From positions 63,640,078 through 63,704,077 of the forward strand of contig CM075862.1 in assembly GCA_037975125.1 (NCBI GenBank): a DNA stretch of 64,000 bases. Reading direction: 5' to 3'. The notes under the pieces are model-generated. The model saw only the letters and a list, made by a program, of their open reading frames with translations, did no database searches and was not told where the DNA came from. Positions 48,126 through 60,149 of the stretch are shown piece after piece. Positions within the stretch are counted from its first letter, which is position 1. Every line of letters begins with the position of its first letter. The position numbers and the translations under genes were made by a program. The DNA is from Latrodectus hesperus. Its lineage: Eukaryota > Arthropoda > Arachnida > Araneae > Theridiidae.

Positions 48126-51058
48126 CAAATCACCGGGCAATATCTGTTGTATATGGAAGTTAATTTCGTTCACATCAATGTTTCTTGCTGCCAAAATAGC
48201 ACGATTACAGAGCCAATTGTGATCTAAATAATTATTCAATATATCCGGAAAGACACTGTCAATTAGTTCATTTCTCGTTTCAACAACAGTGCATAAATTA
48301 TCTGGTAATTTTATGTATTGTGTATTTTAACAACTCAATTTCACCATTTCCAATATCCATTAATTGGTTTGAAAATACTTGTGCCGATGGATCATTTTGC
48401 AACTGTACTCGCATATTCATAGTCAACAGTAACACCGAAAAGTTTATTGCTGCCTTTCAAATCTTGCATAGTTCTATGAAATGCTTCAAGTGAATGTTTA
48501 TGAGTCAAAGTACACTCATCCCAAAGTGTAATTGCTCTCTTTTGCAACACTGTAGCCATTCCGCTTTTTTTAATGTTACACATTGCGTTTGGTTTGTTAT
48601 GAATGTCGAATGGCAACTTCAATGCTGAATGTGCTGTTCGTTCACCATCTAACAAAGTTGCAGCAATGCCTGACGATGCAATTGCCAAAGCAGTTTTCTG
48701 TTGGGATCGTATCTTTGCAAGAATTAATGATATTAAGAATGTCTTACCGGTTCCACCTGGTGCGTCTAAGAAAAAGAAACCACCTTGGTCAGCATCAAGG
48801 GTCAGCATTATCCGATTATAAATATTTTTTTGTTCGGTTGTCAGTAATGGCTCATTTTTCGCAATAATTTTAACTATGTCAGCGTCATTGTACTGTTTTT
48901 CTCGTTGGAAATCAGTGTTAACTAAGTAGGCAGCCGGGCGATCAAGTGATGGCATTCCATAATGACTAAGTGACAAATTGGAAATTAAAATACATAAATC
49001 TTCGATCAACATTAATGCTTCATTATACATCTCTGGTGTGAAATCTTAATTTGGACATTGATTTGTTCGTCTAATTCGCGCGATGCAGTATATCTTCAGT
49101 CATATAATTTTTAAATTTTTCCCACAGAGTCGATGATTGTGTTGGAAAACATGTTGTCAAAATTATTGCAAACAGTTGACGAATATTTTTCGGTGTGGAT
49201 GTCAACGCTGCATCAGCAAGTGTCAAGTCCCAATGATTATTTGCTTCCAGTAGTTGAAACTCGCAACATGCATCTTGATATGTATTGAACATTCGACCGT
49301 TCACTGTTCGCAAATATTCGAAAGATGTTGGTCCGGGAATATTCATCAGCAATAAACGCAAACAGAAGCATTCACGTTGTTTAGGATGCACAGTGTAAAG
49401 TCGTCCTAATGTCTTAGCTTTAAATATGCCTGGGATCGATGGATGCGGTTTTCCTTGCTTACGTGGTTCCCACTTTTTCCCTATTTTATTCCATGTAAAA
49501 TAGCGTGGAACATCGGTATATAATAATGTTTTTGCGAATTGGCCGAATACATCAGATTTTTGACATAATGTAAAGAATTCAGTTAGTGTCGTTTTCGGTG
49601 TCTCAAATGCTCTTTGGAGAATATTTTCTTCGGTAAAATACACTCGTTGACCGTTTTCAAGATGTACTGCAAGATGCTGGACAGAAGGTTCTTTTTCATG
49701 TATGGGAAAACTGAAAATACGCCAGATAGCTTCGCTGCTGCTTATATATCTACCCATCTGGTATCTTGCTATTTCATCATTTTTGTTTGTATTTTGTACT
49801 TCAAATACGGCCAAATCACTACCTTTATTGACATATTTACAAATGTACTTAATGGATTTGACGGAACTGCAAAACTCGACTTTAATATGAGCCTTATACA
49901 CTTTTGACAGCAATGGTGAGTATGGAACTACTCGCCGATTATCAATTTGAACTTCATTTCTCGGATTCGACATTCGCATTGTAAATGTGTGACCACCATT
50001 CTCAGGGTCTCTGCGGCGATACAATGGATAACCATCGATATCCGTAATAGAATCATTGGTAAAGAGTTTTGAGAAGCGTTTCTTACACCTTCCTTCTTCC
50101 ATGCATGGTGATGTCATGTTAAAAGCACCGCACGGTCCGTGGATCATGTGCCTGGTAACAATATCAAACAATTCTGAGTCAGTTAGTGGATCCGGAATTT
50201 CGGCAGAAATTATTTGGTCAATTTCTTCTGAGCGGATTTTATCTTCAAGCCAAACCAAAATATGAGAATGAGGCAAACCTCGCTTTGCCACTCAATAGAA
50301 TACAGCCAGCAACGTGTGTTACCAAAAACTGAATATATTTTACGATTAAATCAATTAAAGATTTTAACTTTTGTTTGAACACACGTGCAACGATATCTTG
50401 ACGATGTATTGATTGTTGGCCTGGTAAAAACAAACTTTTTATTTCTTCCCAATTTGGATTACATGTAAATGTAATAAACAAATCAGATCGACCATAATGA
50501 CGTACATAAGTCATCGCATCTTGTATGTATTCCTGCATGCTCCGTGGACTGCCGATGTAGCTTGAAGGTAAAATACATGCAGTTCCGATGTCATTGGCGT
50601 TTAAATTTTCATCGATGTTTACGATGATTGCATCTAGTAAATGGATGCATTCCTCTGATCTTAATTTAGCCTGGTTGTATCTAATATAAACGTAATCGTT
50701 CACTTTCGATCTTAGCTAACATATCCACAACGTATTGATGGAATAGTTGATGATATCGAAGGATATAATTATCTTGATTAAGTCAAATCATCAATCGATG
50801 CACATAGTAGTTCATTGAACTAACTTTTTTATTGATTTCATTACCTAAAAAAATGAGTTATTAAATGGTTGGGAAAATTAAGAGTAAGAAATTAAAATCA
50901 CCAAAATAAGGAGTTAAATAGTATAGATTATTAAACCTACCAGTGATTGGATCACGCTGTTTGATATTGATGTGATATTCATCCTGCCCTTGCCAGAATA
51001 TTGGGGGATACTGAAGTGCATCATACGAACGATGAAAGTCTGAAATTATATGAGCAAT

Positions 51059-51891
51059 CTTCTTCTTCTTCTTAAAATTGAGTTTGTATGTCATTGGGCA
51101 CCTCTGCTTTTATCAACATTTTGTACCATTAACTCCAAACCCAATGTTTCCTAGTTCCAGTTGCTCGGGTCACCCACTTTACTAATAAAGTCCGATAACC
51201 TTTTAATGGAGTCTAGGTGTAACTCTCTAGTATGGATGAAGCCTAAAGAAGTTAATTTACGGAGGGCAAGAGCCTCACATTCGTAAATGACATGCTCTGC
51301 CGTTTCCTCTTGCATATGACATTTCCAGCAGATAAGGTCTTGCTGAAATAGTCCCATCTGGTCAGAAAGTCAGTCATGCTAGGAATAGCTTCCTGACTTT
51401 CACCAGAAGAAGATGGTTTAGAGGTCATTTCTACCTCAAGTGAAGGATTCATTGCTGACCCTTTTACAATATTGCCTCTGAGTTCCCTTGTCTTTTTCAG
51501 CAAGGTCTACTTTAGAGGCTTCACCTGCAAATGCAGAAAGGTTTGTTATTTCTTGTGTCTTTTCAGCCACAAGATAACAATTAAAAAGCTCAGGTAATAT
51601 AAGTCCACCCAGCATTGCCTGAGTTACTGGGCAAGGCAAATTACTCTAGAAGTTTGCCAAGCAACTAGACCTCTAGAGCCGCTCCGTTAGGACACCAATA
51701 CCGCGGTGCCAATTAGCCCTAGGCACGGATCGCATAACACCAGGGTTTACGGGAGCTGGTTCGTGGCCTCTGATTCTATATTCAAGGCTATCCTGTCATT
51801 CCTACAGGACATTCGGCTATCCACCACTTGCCGACGCGCCTGGTGGCTGTGCTCAAGCCCCAGGAAGGTACACGTACCCCCTGGTTCCAGG
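51059..51891 (-). mobile_element. 5'-truncated LINE (R1/Jockey-like) inside the Helitron
   Basis: 833 bp bounded by the 12 bp target duplication TATATGAGCAAT (51047-51058 and 51892-51903). The minus-strand 3' tail is AAG repeats. The translation ends with a CCHC segment, CWKCHMQEETAEHVIYEC, typical of the C-terminus of R1/Jockey-type reverse transcriptases. About 230 bp at the other end (51650-51890) is GC-rich and has no recognised coding text. It splits Helitron codons between RRDSIAHI and the following SDFHRSYD. Confidence 0.8.
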
Positions 51892-53465
51892 TATATGAGC
51901 AATGCTGTCTCGACGTATGATTTTGAGGTCTCTGTTGTTAACTGGATCACCAACCATAATAACAGTAGCTTCATCTACGGTTGGCGCGTTGAACCTGCCA
52001 GCGTGTTCTCCTGATGGTACTTTGTCGGCTTTGATGACGATTTGATAATTATCATTTCTTAATTGAGGCGATAATCTTTTAAATAATTGGATAAGTTTGA
52101 TTATAATTTTCAAAAATTTTTTCCAAAGCTTCCACAATTGCTCTCTCTTCTGCTTGTTCCATGAAATTATGCAGGCACCGAGTTGTCACGTGTTCCTCAC
52201 AACTGCCCATAAAATAAATTTGGAGAAACTTTGGATCATCATTAGGCATTGGAATTAATGACCCAATCTTGTGTTACACTTGGCCTCGGATTTTGAATGT
52301 AGTTTCAAAATTATTTCCATCAGATGTGAGATCGCAAATTTTAGTTGCGCCAAAGGACGTCATTTGGAAGCAAGAATAGAATTTGCGTATCTTACATAAA
52401 AATAATTTCGAATCATCTGATTCGCCAGCAAGAAATGATTTTAAAGGTTCCGGTGGAATGGGAAGAGGTGCCAGTACAACTTTTCCAAATGCACAAAACA
52501 TACCGGTCGTTTCATTGCGGAATTTTAACGCTTGACAATATTGGTATATTTTATCCATTGCACCAATTATAATTTTAGGATGTGCAGAGTAATTGATGTT
52601 TGGTGCATATTCGAATGCAAAGCGAACGAATGATGCACGTGTTAATGCACGGTTGGTTTGTTGTCGCTCTCTGTCGCGTTCTCTAAATGTGGCTATGTGC
52701 CGTTCTCGCGCCGATCTTGTTCTCAATATATTTTGTCGTAGACGTTCATCACGCTGTTCTCGAGACTTTTGTCTGCGAATTTCTGCTGTTCTGATTCATT
52801 GAGCTACGTTTCTTGCTGCAATTTGTTCTTCCGATTCACGAGCTCTATTAGCACGCATACGTCATGCCTTTTTACTATACTGATTGATAATAAGTTAAGA
52901 TTAGATTTTTCCACGGCATTATACTGAAATAAAAAAATTAAAAGAATTTATCATTTGAATAAATAAATTAGATCAAAATGTACGGCTGAATAAATTAATA
53001 ATTATCAAATTATAAAATAAAAATAAAAGGCTATCAAGAAATACTTACATGTTTTCGAGGTGGTATGAAAATTAGTAGAAAAAACAGTAATAAATAAAAT
53101 ATTTTACTATTTATAATATTAAAAGTATTCATACTGAACACTGCACAATAATAACACAATACAAAGTATAATTATGAAAATGATTCACGAAAAATTGTTA
53201 TAGTTTGATTACATCATGAAAATATATGTAAATTCTATATTCAACCACGCGCTTGCGCGCGCACGTTAATTTTCGAAGATGGTATAATCTAGAAAAATAA
53301 ACACATCACCATCTGCCGAATACCTGTGCAACTTAAATGCTAAACTGCCATCTATTAGGAATTTACAGAACTAACCGATAAATAAACACTAATGTCGTAT
53401 AATAAATATTGAGATCAATAATTAAGAGATAAAAACTATTCTATCTTTTAAGTTGGACCATATTA

Positions 53466-54227
53466 CAGGTAACCCTCCTATAACACGGTATCTTATTACA
53501 CGGTTCCGCCATAACACGATTCGTAAATTGCGGGAAAATTCCTACAACACGTCATCCTATAACACGGTTTTGTTCCAATGTTAGGGCTTGTTATCGGTTG
53601 GCGGCATCCCTGGATGCAAATCAAATAGATTTTGAGGACGCTAGCTCTGATGAAGATTGTGCAGTTAAGAACAACAACAACAACATTAAAAGAGTTACAA
53701 GAAGGCCTATGCTTAGCAGAAAATCTCGAGTCATTTTTCTTGAAAACAGACCCTTCCACGGAAAGAAGTCGAAAATTCAAAAGGGAGCTGCAAAACTGTT
53801 TAACTCCATACCGCGAAATTTACAATGACCTAGTAAGAACTAGTCAGCAAAGTTCGATTACAGATTTTTTTAAGAGGGGAAAACATACAAAAACTTTAAA
53901 TAGAGAAAAAAGTTCTGAAAGTGAAGGCGATATCGTTCCACCCAAAAAACGTTCTCGGTTGATTGTACTGATCAGTGATGACGAATAAATTCATTAAATT
54001 AGGGTTGCGTTAGATTAAAATATTTTTTTCTTACTTTGTGTTGGATGTACATTTATTATTTAATAAAAATTAAGTTATTTATGTCAAATTAAAAAAAATA
54101 TTTCTTTTTAATAAGTTTTTGGAACGTAACTCCCCTTTTGTACTAGTTCTGGGTCTCATACAACACGATTTCACACAACACGGCATTTTCTAGGAACCTA
54201 ACTACCGTGTTATAGGAGGGTTACCTG
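53466..54227 (+). mobile_element. Pogo/Tigger-type element, internally deleted
   Basis: 762 bp with about 25 bp perfect inverted repeats (CAGGTAACCCTCCTATAACA and inverse) and TA on each side (53464-53465 and 54228-54229). Subterminal ATAACACG/ACAACACG motifs recur at both ends. It interrupts the Helitron 5' region. The related short Helitron shows the uninterrupted site (CCATTTATAATATGG) at about 58339-58353. Confidence 0.9.
53632..53988 (+). CDS. Pogo/Tigger transposase C-terminal fragment with PIP-box
   Basis: An open frame of 118 codons lies wholly inside the pogo-type element; the upstream DNA-binding and DDE domains are deleted. The text (RSRKFKRELQNCLTPYREIY, then QSSITDFFKR) resembles the C-terminal tail of Tigger/jerky-type transposases. 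QSSITDFF fits the PCNA-interacting PIP-box Q-x-x-I-x-x-F-F. A PIP-box in pogo-family transposases is established knowledge; binding here is inference. A basic stretch (PPKKRSRL) and an acidic end (SDDE) follow. The frame has no stop, but whether it is expressed is unknown. Confidence 0.7.
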   Translation: MRTLALMKIVQLRTTTTTLKELQEGLCLAENLESFFLKTDPSTERSRKFKRELQNCLTPYREIYNDLVRTSQQSSITDFFKRGKHTKTLNREKSSESEGDIVPPKKRSRLIVLISDDE

Positions 54228-54308
54228 TATATATAAATGGTTACAAAACTTTATCAAAATACGTTCAGTAGTTTCGGAGTTTATCGCGAACATACATCGT
54301 GACACGAA

Positions 54309-54311
<3 letters not shown>

Positions 54312-54371
<60 letters not shown>
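54312..54371. repeat. (TA)n microsatellite at the Helitron 5' end
   Basis: TA run of about 30 units starting 4-5 bp beyond the Helitron 5' terminus. Confidence 0.95.
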
Positions 54372-54377
<6 letters not shown>

Positions 54378-54899
54378 AGATATTTTATGACTCACTTCTG
54401 GTTTTTTGTAGGTACTCTATAGTATTTATATTTATTTTTAAACCCGACTATTCTGAAAAAATCACATCCCTATATAAGCAAAAGAATTAAAGTTAAAACC
54501 ATAAGCTTTATTATAGTCTTTTTAAGTAGTTAGTTCAGTTTTTGTTTCACGAATATCTATAACTAGTATTCATGCTTCATTAGACATCAAAGACATTAGA
54601 CATCACTAGACATTAGCCATTACATTACCATTTAAAATTAAACACATTTTTCGAAACTCATAAACAAGAATTGCAAATAAAAAGAAACTTTATGTTTAAT
54701 AAGAATGATAATAGTTACTTTAATAATAGTTTTGCAAAGATAATATCCACAAATTTTATTTTGAGCAAATGGACATCCGTATAGGAATGGGAAAGATGTG
54801 AAAAAATTAGATTGTCATTTCTTCGTGTGTAAACTTTGTGGCTGATTTTTGATCGCCAATTTATATTGGAATTTTTGTGGAAAACATCCAGGACTGTCT

Positions 54900-55560
54900 A
54901 TCAATGACTTGGAAAGGTAGTCATTCGGATGGATGGAAATGGAGTAGCGTAACAAGCTAATGGTGCTAGACGTTTCAATGTGTTTTCAAGTACGATCTAA
55001 CGACTTCGGGATCATTTTAAATGTATCGATTACAAGATATAGTACAGACCCACTAGACATTGTACAGACTTACCAAGGGCTGCAACACCTGCGGAAGATC
55101 GTCTTCTAGCTGTTTCGGTTCAAATTAATAAACACGCAGCTGATTGTCTATAATTTTGTCACATCAGAAACAATGGTTTCGAAGGTGGATGCACGATTCA
55201 AGTTTCTATAAGGACGATTAACTATGTATATCCCTCTTAACCTATTCATATTTTCTTAACGAGAGGACAATTAGTTTCTTATTCTTCATTGACGGTATTA
55301 GGTTCATATTGTTGAGCAAGAATGAACAAGGCAGCTGATACAACCAATGAAACATTTTCAAAAGACTCAGCTACGAAAATGGTGGGATCAGATCACAGTT
55401 TTAAGTTGGAATGAACTATCGGGACAAAATCCTTGAGCCATATGTTTGCTCATAATCCGCTTCTATTGGTAATTGCTACATTAGGATGAATAGCAGTATC
55501 TGATCACATTCAAACTATGATTGTTGATAACTATTTGAAAATCACGGCATGAAGCAAATC
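54900..55560 (+). pseudogene. Tc1-like transposase relic
   Basis: Plus-strand text with stops follows a Tc1 N-terminal region: ANGARRFNVFSSTI, RLRDHF, then RAATPAEDRLLAVSVQIN. It matches the second helix-turn-helix and the GRPRxTTPxxDRYI-like segment of the family. Weak similarity continues to about 55500. No terminal repeats were found. Confidence 0.65.
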
Positions 55561-55734
55561 AATCAGCAAGGATCAGTTCACTTATAAAACTTAAACCAAC
55601 AGAACATGTTTGACCCTCAGCAAACAATTTGTAGCTTTGACTCCTCATCTTTGGTCATTACGCGCACTGGAACAAAGCTTATCCCGTCTCTCGTCTTCGC
55701 TCTTTATTTCGGTATGCTTGAACTTTATTGGCAA

Positions 55735-56460
55735 AATGGAAATTTTATCATCAGCATTGGCACGGCAGCCCTTTGTGGGCCTTGACCTTCTTCAGAAGTC
55801 TCTGCCATTCTGCCCTATTTCCAGAAATCGACCTCCAGTTTTTGAATTTAAGTATAGCAAAGTCTTCTTATAGGCAATCCTTCCATCTCTTCTTCGGTCT
55901 TCCTTTTGGACTTCTACAGAAAGGGGTGGCACTGAAGAACCTAAGAGGTATACTCTCTGTACTCATTCTCAGAAGGTGTCCTGCCATCTCATTCTAGACA
56001 GTTTTATTGATTTGATAATGTCCTCCTCTCTATAGATTTTGTATAGTTTAAAGTTATACCTTTTTTGCCAGGTGTGTTTTTTTTCAGAACAGCACCAAAA
56101 AATAACTCTCAGGACCCTTCTCTTAAAAATTGCCAACGCTCTCTCTTCCTTCAACGTTAATGTCCATGTCTCTGAGGCATAAGTTAAAACTGGTTTAATC
56201 AACGTCTTGTTAATCTTTGTCCTTTTTTTGATTAGATAGTATTTTAGAAAAGTTCTTAAGCCAAATAAATAACAATTTGCAGCAATGATCCTCTTTCTGA
56301 TTTCAGGATTGATGTCATTTTGGTAGTCAATCTCCGTACCAAAATAGCTGAAGTAACATGGAAATTTAGTGCTACCAATATATTGCCGTTCAGAATGGAC
56401 ATATTCCTTATTAGAATCCCTTTTTTAATGTTTCTACAACAGTTTTCAGTTTAAAACTAA
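55735..56460 (-). pseudogene. RTE-type LINE fragment, 3' end of ORF
   Basis: On the minus strand from about 56440: FSYFGTEIDYQNDINPEIRK, then TLIKPVLTYASETWTL and LAIFKRRVLRVIFW, then MRWQDTF, then FKNWRSISGNRAEWQRLLKK. These are the post-RT segments of an RTE-type LINE in order. It is 5'-truncated with few stops, so it is younger than the fragment at 26925-27615. Confidence 0.8.
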
Positions 56461-58268
56461 GATGCGATATTTCCTTTGAGTGTGTGTGTATGATAGAGAG
56501 AGAGAGAGAAGCTACTTTTCTCCCAAAAGCAATATCGGATACAACCGGATATTTAAAGTGCATATCTCTTCAATAATATGATTTTTGCTTGAAAAGGATG
56601 TGGAATTACATTTTAGACATGATGTCTTTAACTGTTAGACTATTAGACATGACGTCTTTGACATTTAGACATGACTGGTGTCCTAGATTTAATATAAAAA
56701 AGGAATATATCAGTAGTCTATGAAATAATCTATAAAAAATTCTCAAGCAAAACAATAAGTGGGTATTAAAATGCATTACAATGGCTTCGACCGTTAGGAT
56801 GTCTACTTCATCGTGTCAAATAGAATTTAAAGTATTAATTCAATGAAACGTTGCTGATTCTAAACTCTTTCTTTTGCCAAAAGTAGCTTGATAAAGAACA
56901 TTATATTTGTGTCAAGAAGGTAGGAGTTTCGATTTCATCCTAGCTAAAAGCTATAGTGTTGACAGAATCTATGAACATTCAACAAATATGGCTTAAAAGG
57001 CCTAACGTGGTCCATAATTAGGAAAGGTTTCTTCAGAGTGGAAGATATCGGTTTCGATACCAGATAGTATTAAATAACAGAACATAAGTGTTGCATTTTC
57101 TACTTTCTGGATGTATATCGATCGAGATGGTTGTTTTGACATCGTGTACGGTATGGTCCAACGGCTGAAAGCTATTGTAGAGTATTTGAACAGTTACCCC
57201 ACGTATTTTTATTTTTATTTATTTATTTCGCTTGATTGCGTTGGAATTGAGATGCTTCGATTACTATAATATTCACATTTCATGAGTGTATACTATTTTT
57301 TGTTTTTAATGTTTTTCATTCTATTTTAAAAACTGTTATTCTCTTATTTTTCTGCTTAGAATTGAGGTGTGTCCATTGATTTTCCTTTAAATTTAAATTA
57401 TACCAAATAATTGACTTTTTCGAAATAATTTGTTTGAGTCGACTGAAATTTTTCTTCCATTTTATCAAATTTTTATTTATTTATTTATTTGTTTTGTTTT
57501 ATGTTAGTTCGTGTTTTTTCCTCCTTAATGTTTTTCAACTCGATGCTTTTCTTGTAAGTTTCTTCCTTTTTTTTCGGTGCATTTGATCTGTTTGCATTCA
57601 TCAAAATAATGTCTCGCAAAATATCAAATTTATGTCCTCCTTTTAATGAGGCACTAATTGCAAATTAAAATAGATCAGGCCTTAGAGAAGGAAGGAAACA
57701 GGTAAAGAATGGCTGAAATATACGTGTTAAGGAAGAAGTAGAGCAGCGTTTCATCAGGATTCATGTTTCTTCTGAAGTTTCAGATTTTAATTTTCAATAG
57801 AATGAACGGGGAATAAAGTATGTAAGAGGCTAGATGATATCACCAATAAACTGTACGGCAGTATAAAATACGAATGTGCGTTAAAAATATCTTGATTACA
57901 ATTCAGACGCCTTAATACTGATACGATCCAAATATTCTTCTCTGTGTAGTGCTAATATCCTTATAAGTGTGTTCGTTAGCAAAGTGTAATGAACAGCCTA
58001 CGTTTGTTGGCCGAAGCTGGGATAAGACTTAACTGTGAATAGCACTGTTGTTTCAATACTGCGAAATTTAATTGAGGAATAAAAGAAACGTATTGTCAGC
58101 GGAACAACTTCAACAGAAGCGGAATAAGAAGCTTATATTCCACTCGAAAACTACTATTCAACACATATAATTCATTTAAAAAATTCAACACTCCCATCCA
58201 AAGCACCCATCATAGAAAAACAACTATTGAAATCACTTGCGTTATATATATCTATATATATAAAAATT
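56461..58268. other. Spacer, low-complexity with a SINE E scrap
   Basis: Nothing coding was supported. A (GA)n run lies near 56498-56510. A scrap of SINE family E (TCCAACGGCTGAAAGCTATT) is at about 57158-57177. T-rich tracts occupy 57200-57560. Confidence 0.4.
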
Positions 58269-59290
58269 TCGTGTCACGATGTATGTTCCCGATAAACTCC
58301 GAAACTACTGAACGGATTTTGATAAAATTTTGTAACCATTTATAATATGGTCCAACTTAAAAGATAGAATAGTTTTTATCTCTTAATTATTGATCTCAAT
58401 ATTTATTATACGACATTAGTGTTTATTTATTGGTTAGTTCTGTAAGTTCTTAATAGATGGCGGTTTAGCATCTGAGTTGCACAGGTATTCGGCGACGTGT
58501 TTATTTTTCTAGATTATACCATCTTCGAGAAAATTAACGTGCGCGCGCAAGCGTGTGGTTAAATATAGAATTTGCATATATTTTCATGATGTACAATCAT
58601 ACTATAACAATTTTTCGTGAATCATTTTCATAATTATACTTTGTATTGTGTTATTATTGTGCAGTGTTCAATTTGAATATTTTTAATATTATAAATAGTA
58701 AAATAAAATTTTATTTATTACTGTTTTTCTGTACTAATTTTCATACCACCTCGAAAACATGTAAGTATTTCTTGATAGCCTTTAATTTTTATTTTATAAT
58801 TTGATAATTATAATTTTTTCAGCAGTACATTTTGATCTAATTTATTTATTCAAATGATAAATTCTTTTAATTGTTCTTTATTTCAGTATAATGCCTCGGA
58901 AAAATTTTTTAGTTTTAATAATTTAAAACTGAAAAAATAATAGTTCGTTGTCAATGTTATCTACCTCATTTATAACAATTTATTTTTAGATGTTTTTAAT
59001 TTATATAATATATTTTATAAGTAAGTCACTGATTACAAACTATAATTTAATATAAGATGAATAAAATGTAAATTCAGAAAGTATTTGTTGATTTGTGCTT
59101 AATTTCAAAATTTCGATATTTTACCTATTACTTTTAAATTTTGGTGAAACATTTTATTTTTAATCTCATATGAATGAACCTATTTTAAATTTTTTTAGAA
59201 AATATTTATTTGATTGTACCAAGGAGTTAGTAAAAATTGATTCAATGTATTATAATTACTCAGCCACTGCAACGCGTGGCTGGGTCAGCT

Positions 59291-59292
<2 letters not shown>
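58269..59292 (+). mobile_element. Non-autonomous Helitron, 1.0 kb, both ends present
   Basis: Begins TCGTGTCACGATGTATGTTC and ends with the hairpin CAGCCAC-TGCAACGC-GTGGCTG (7 bp stem, 59261-59282) followed by GGTCAGCTTG. A stem-loop about 10 bp before the 3' terminus and a 5' TC are Helitron hallmarks. The last four bases are CTTG, one change from the CTRR consensus. The first 640 bp match the 5' region of the large Helitron, up to just after its start codon (ATGCC). The next 330 bp match that element's 3' region (47305-47560). So it is an internally deleted derivative. AT-rich repeats adjoin both ends. Confidence 0.9.

Positions 59293-59362
<70 letters not shown>
59293..59362. repeat. (TA)n microsatellite at the Helitron 3' end
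   Basis: TA run of about 35 units directly after the Helitron terminus. Confidence 0.95.
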
Positions 59363-59365
<3 letters not shown>

Positions 59366-59617
59366 GAAAGATTTACGTATAAACATAGATCATTTAAAAA
59401 CTCATCAATATTGCTGTCAGAAAATTTTGGGAAAACATTATAGTATGTAACTATTCGATCCGTATCAGTGAATGAAATTAATGCTTGCCTGCAATGCTAT
59501 ATTTGCGATGACTCTTATAAATATTGAAATTTACTACAATATGCATGGCTAGTAATAAAGTAGATTAGCTGAGATATTCTTACGTCAATTGTTTGTTTAA
59601 CCAAAGATCCTTCGTGA

Positions 59618-59830
59618 TCACTAATGGCGGCTGGTGCACGTTAAAACTGGGCGTGGTCGCAATGTCCTCCAAGTGAAATGATACCTCTGGGTGTGGCAAG
59701 CCAAGTATTGGGGCATTCTGCTTGGTCCCTGCTTCAAAACCTCGAAGACTCCACCCGGTTGCCTCTGTCTAACTGGTAGAGCCCAACTCAGGGTTACGTA
59801 CAAGGCTGGTGTAATAACAACGTCAATGCT
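59618..59830 (+). repeat. SINE-like element, family F, copy 1
   Basis: Shares with 61040-61345 the blocks GCACGTTAAAAC, GTGGTCGCAATGTCCTCCAA / GTGGTTGCAATGTCCTCCAA, GTGAAATGATACCTCT, CTAACTGGTAGA and CCCAACTCAGG, and an A/C-rich tail (AATAACAACGTCAATG). The head is missing in this copy. Confidence 0.72.
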
Positions 59831-60149
59831 TGGACGTGTGGAACGGATTTATGCGGATTTATCTGACCCCAGGATGAATTTCATTGTCTCATTCCTTTAC
59901 AGCCCCAACGGCTCAATAGGTTCAACCCGCTTTACGTATGATCAGCAGATATCACGTGCAGTGGGCAGTGATTGAGAAGGTGACCACATACCCTCTCTCA
60001 CTGGGTTGCTGGAGTTCCGAGGGTTGGGGACGTGTCCACGTTCATCTGTAACGTCCATTGTTTTTCCGCTGTTGTGGTGGGGATATGAGGAGAGTGCCAG
60101 CTCAAGTATTACCTCGTCACCAGACTATTGTTCAAAATTACAAGACATT

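Larger units (their letters stand above)
47557..52880 (-). pseudogene. Helitron RepHel (Rep-helicase) pseudogene
   Basis: Rolling-circle replication initiator fused to a 5'-3' helicase. From the right: an Arg-rich start (RERDRERQQTNRALTRASF), the Helitron N-terminal domain (SYDALQYPPIFWQGQDEYHI), and the Rep domain with SDLFITFTCNP. Then comes the HUH motif LPHSHILVWL near 50270, after a frame break at about 50290. The helicase has Walker A APGGTGKT near 48745-48768 and the DEC-box WDECTL. It ends with AMTINKSQGQT and LYVACSRV near 47660-47760 and a stop at 47557. At least four frame breaks or stops plus the LINE insertion make it inactive. Confidence 0.9.
47305..54307 (-). mobile_element. 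Helitron, autonomous type, decayed and interrupted
   Basis: On the minus strand the 5' end is TCGTGTCACGATGTATGTTC at 54307. It is shared with the short Helitron at 58269-59292, as are the next 600 bp and about 300 bp near the 3' end (about 47305-47560). The coding region carries Rep and Pif1-type helicase domains. Two later insertions are evident: a LINE (51059-51891) and a pogo/Tigger derivative (53466-54227). Left of about 47305 similarity to the short Helitron stops and no terminal hairpin was found, so the 3' terminus is lost. Confidence 0.85.
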
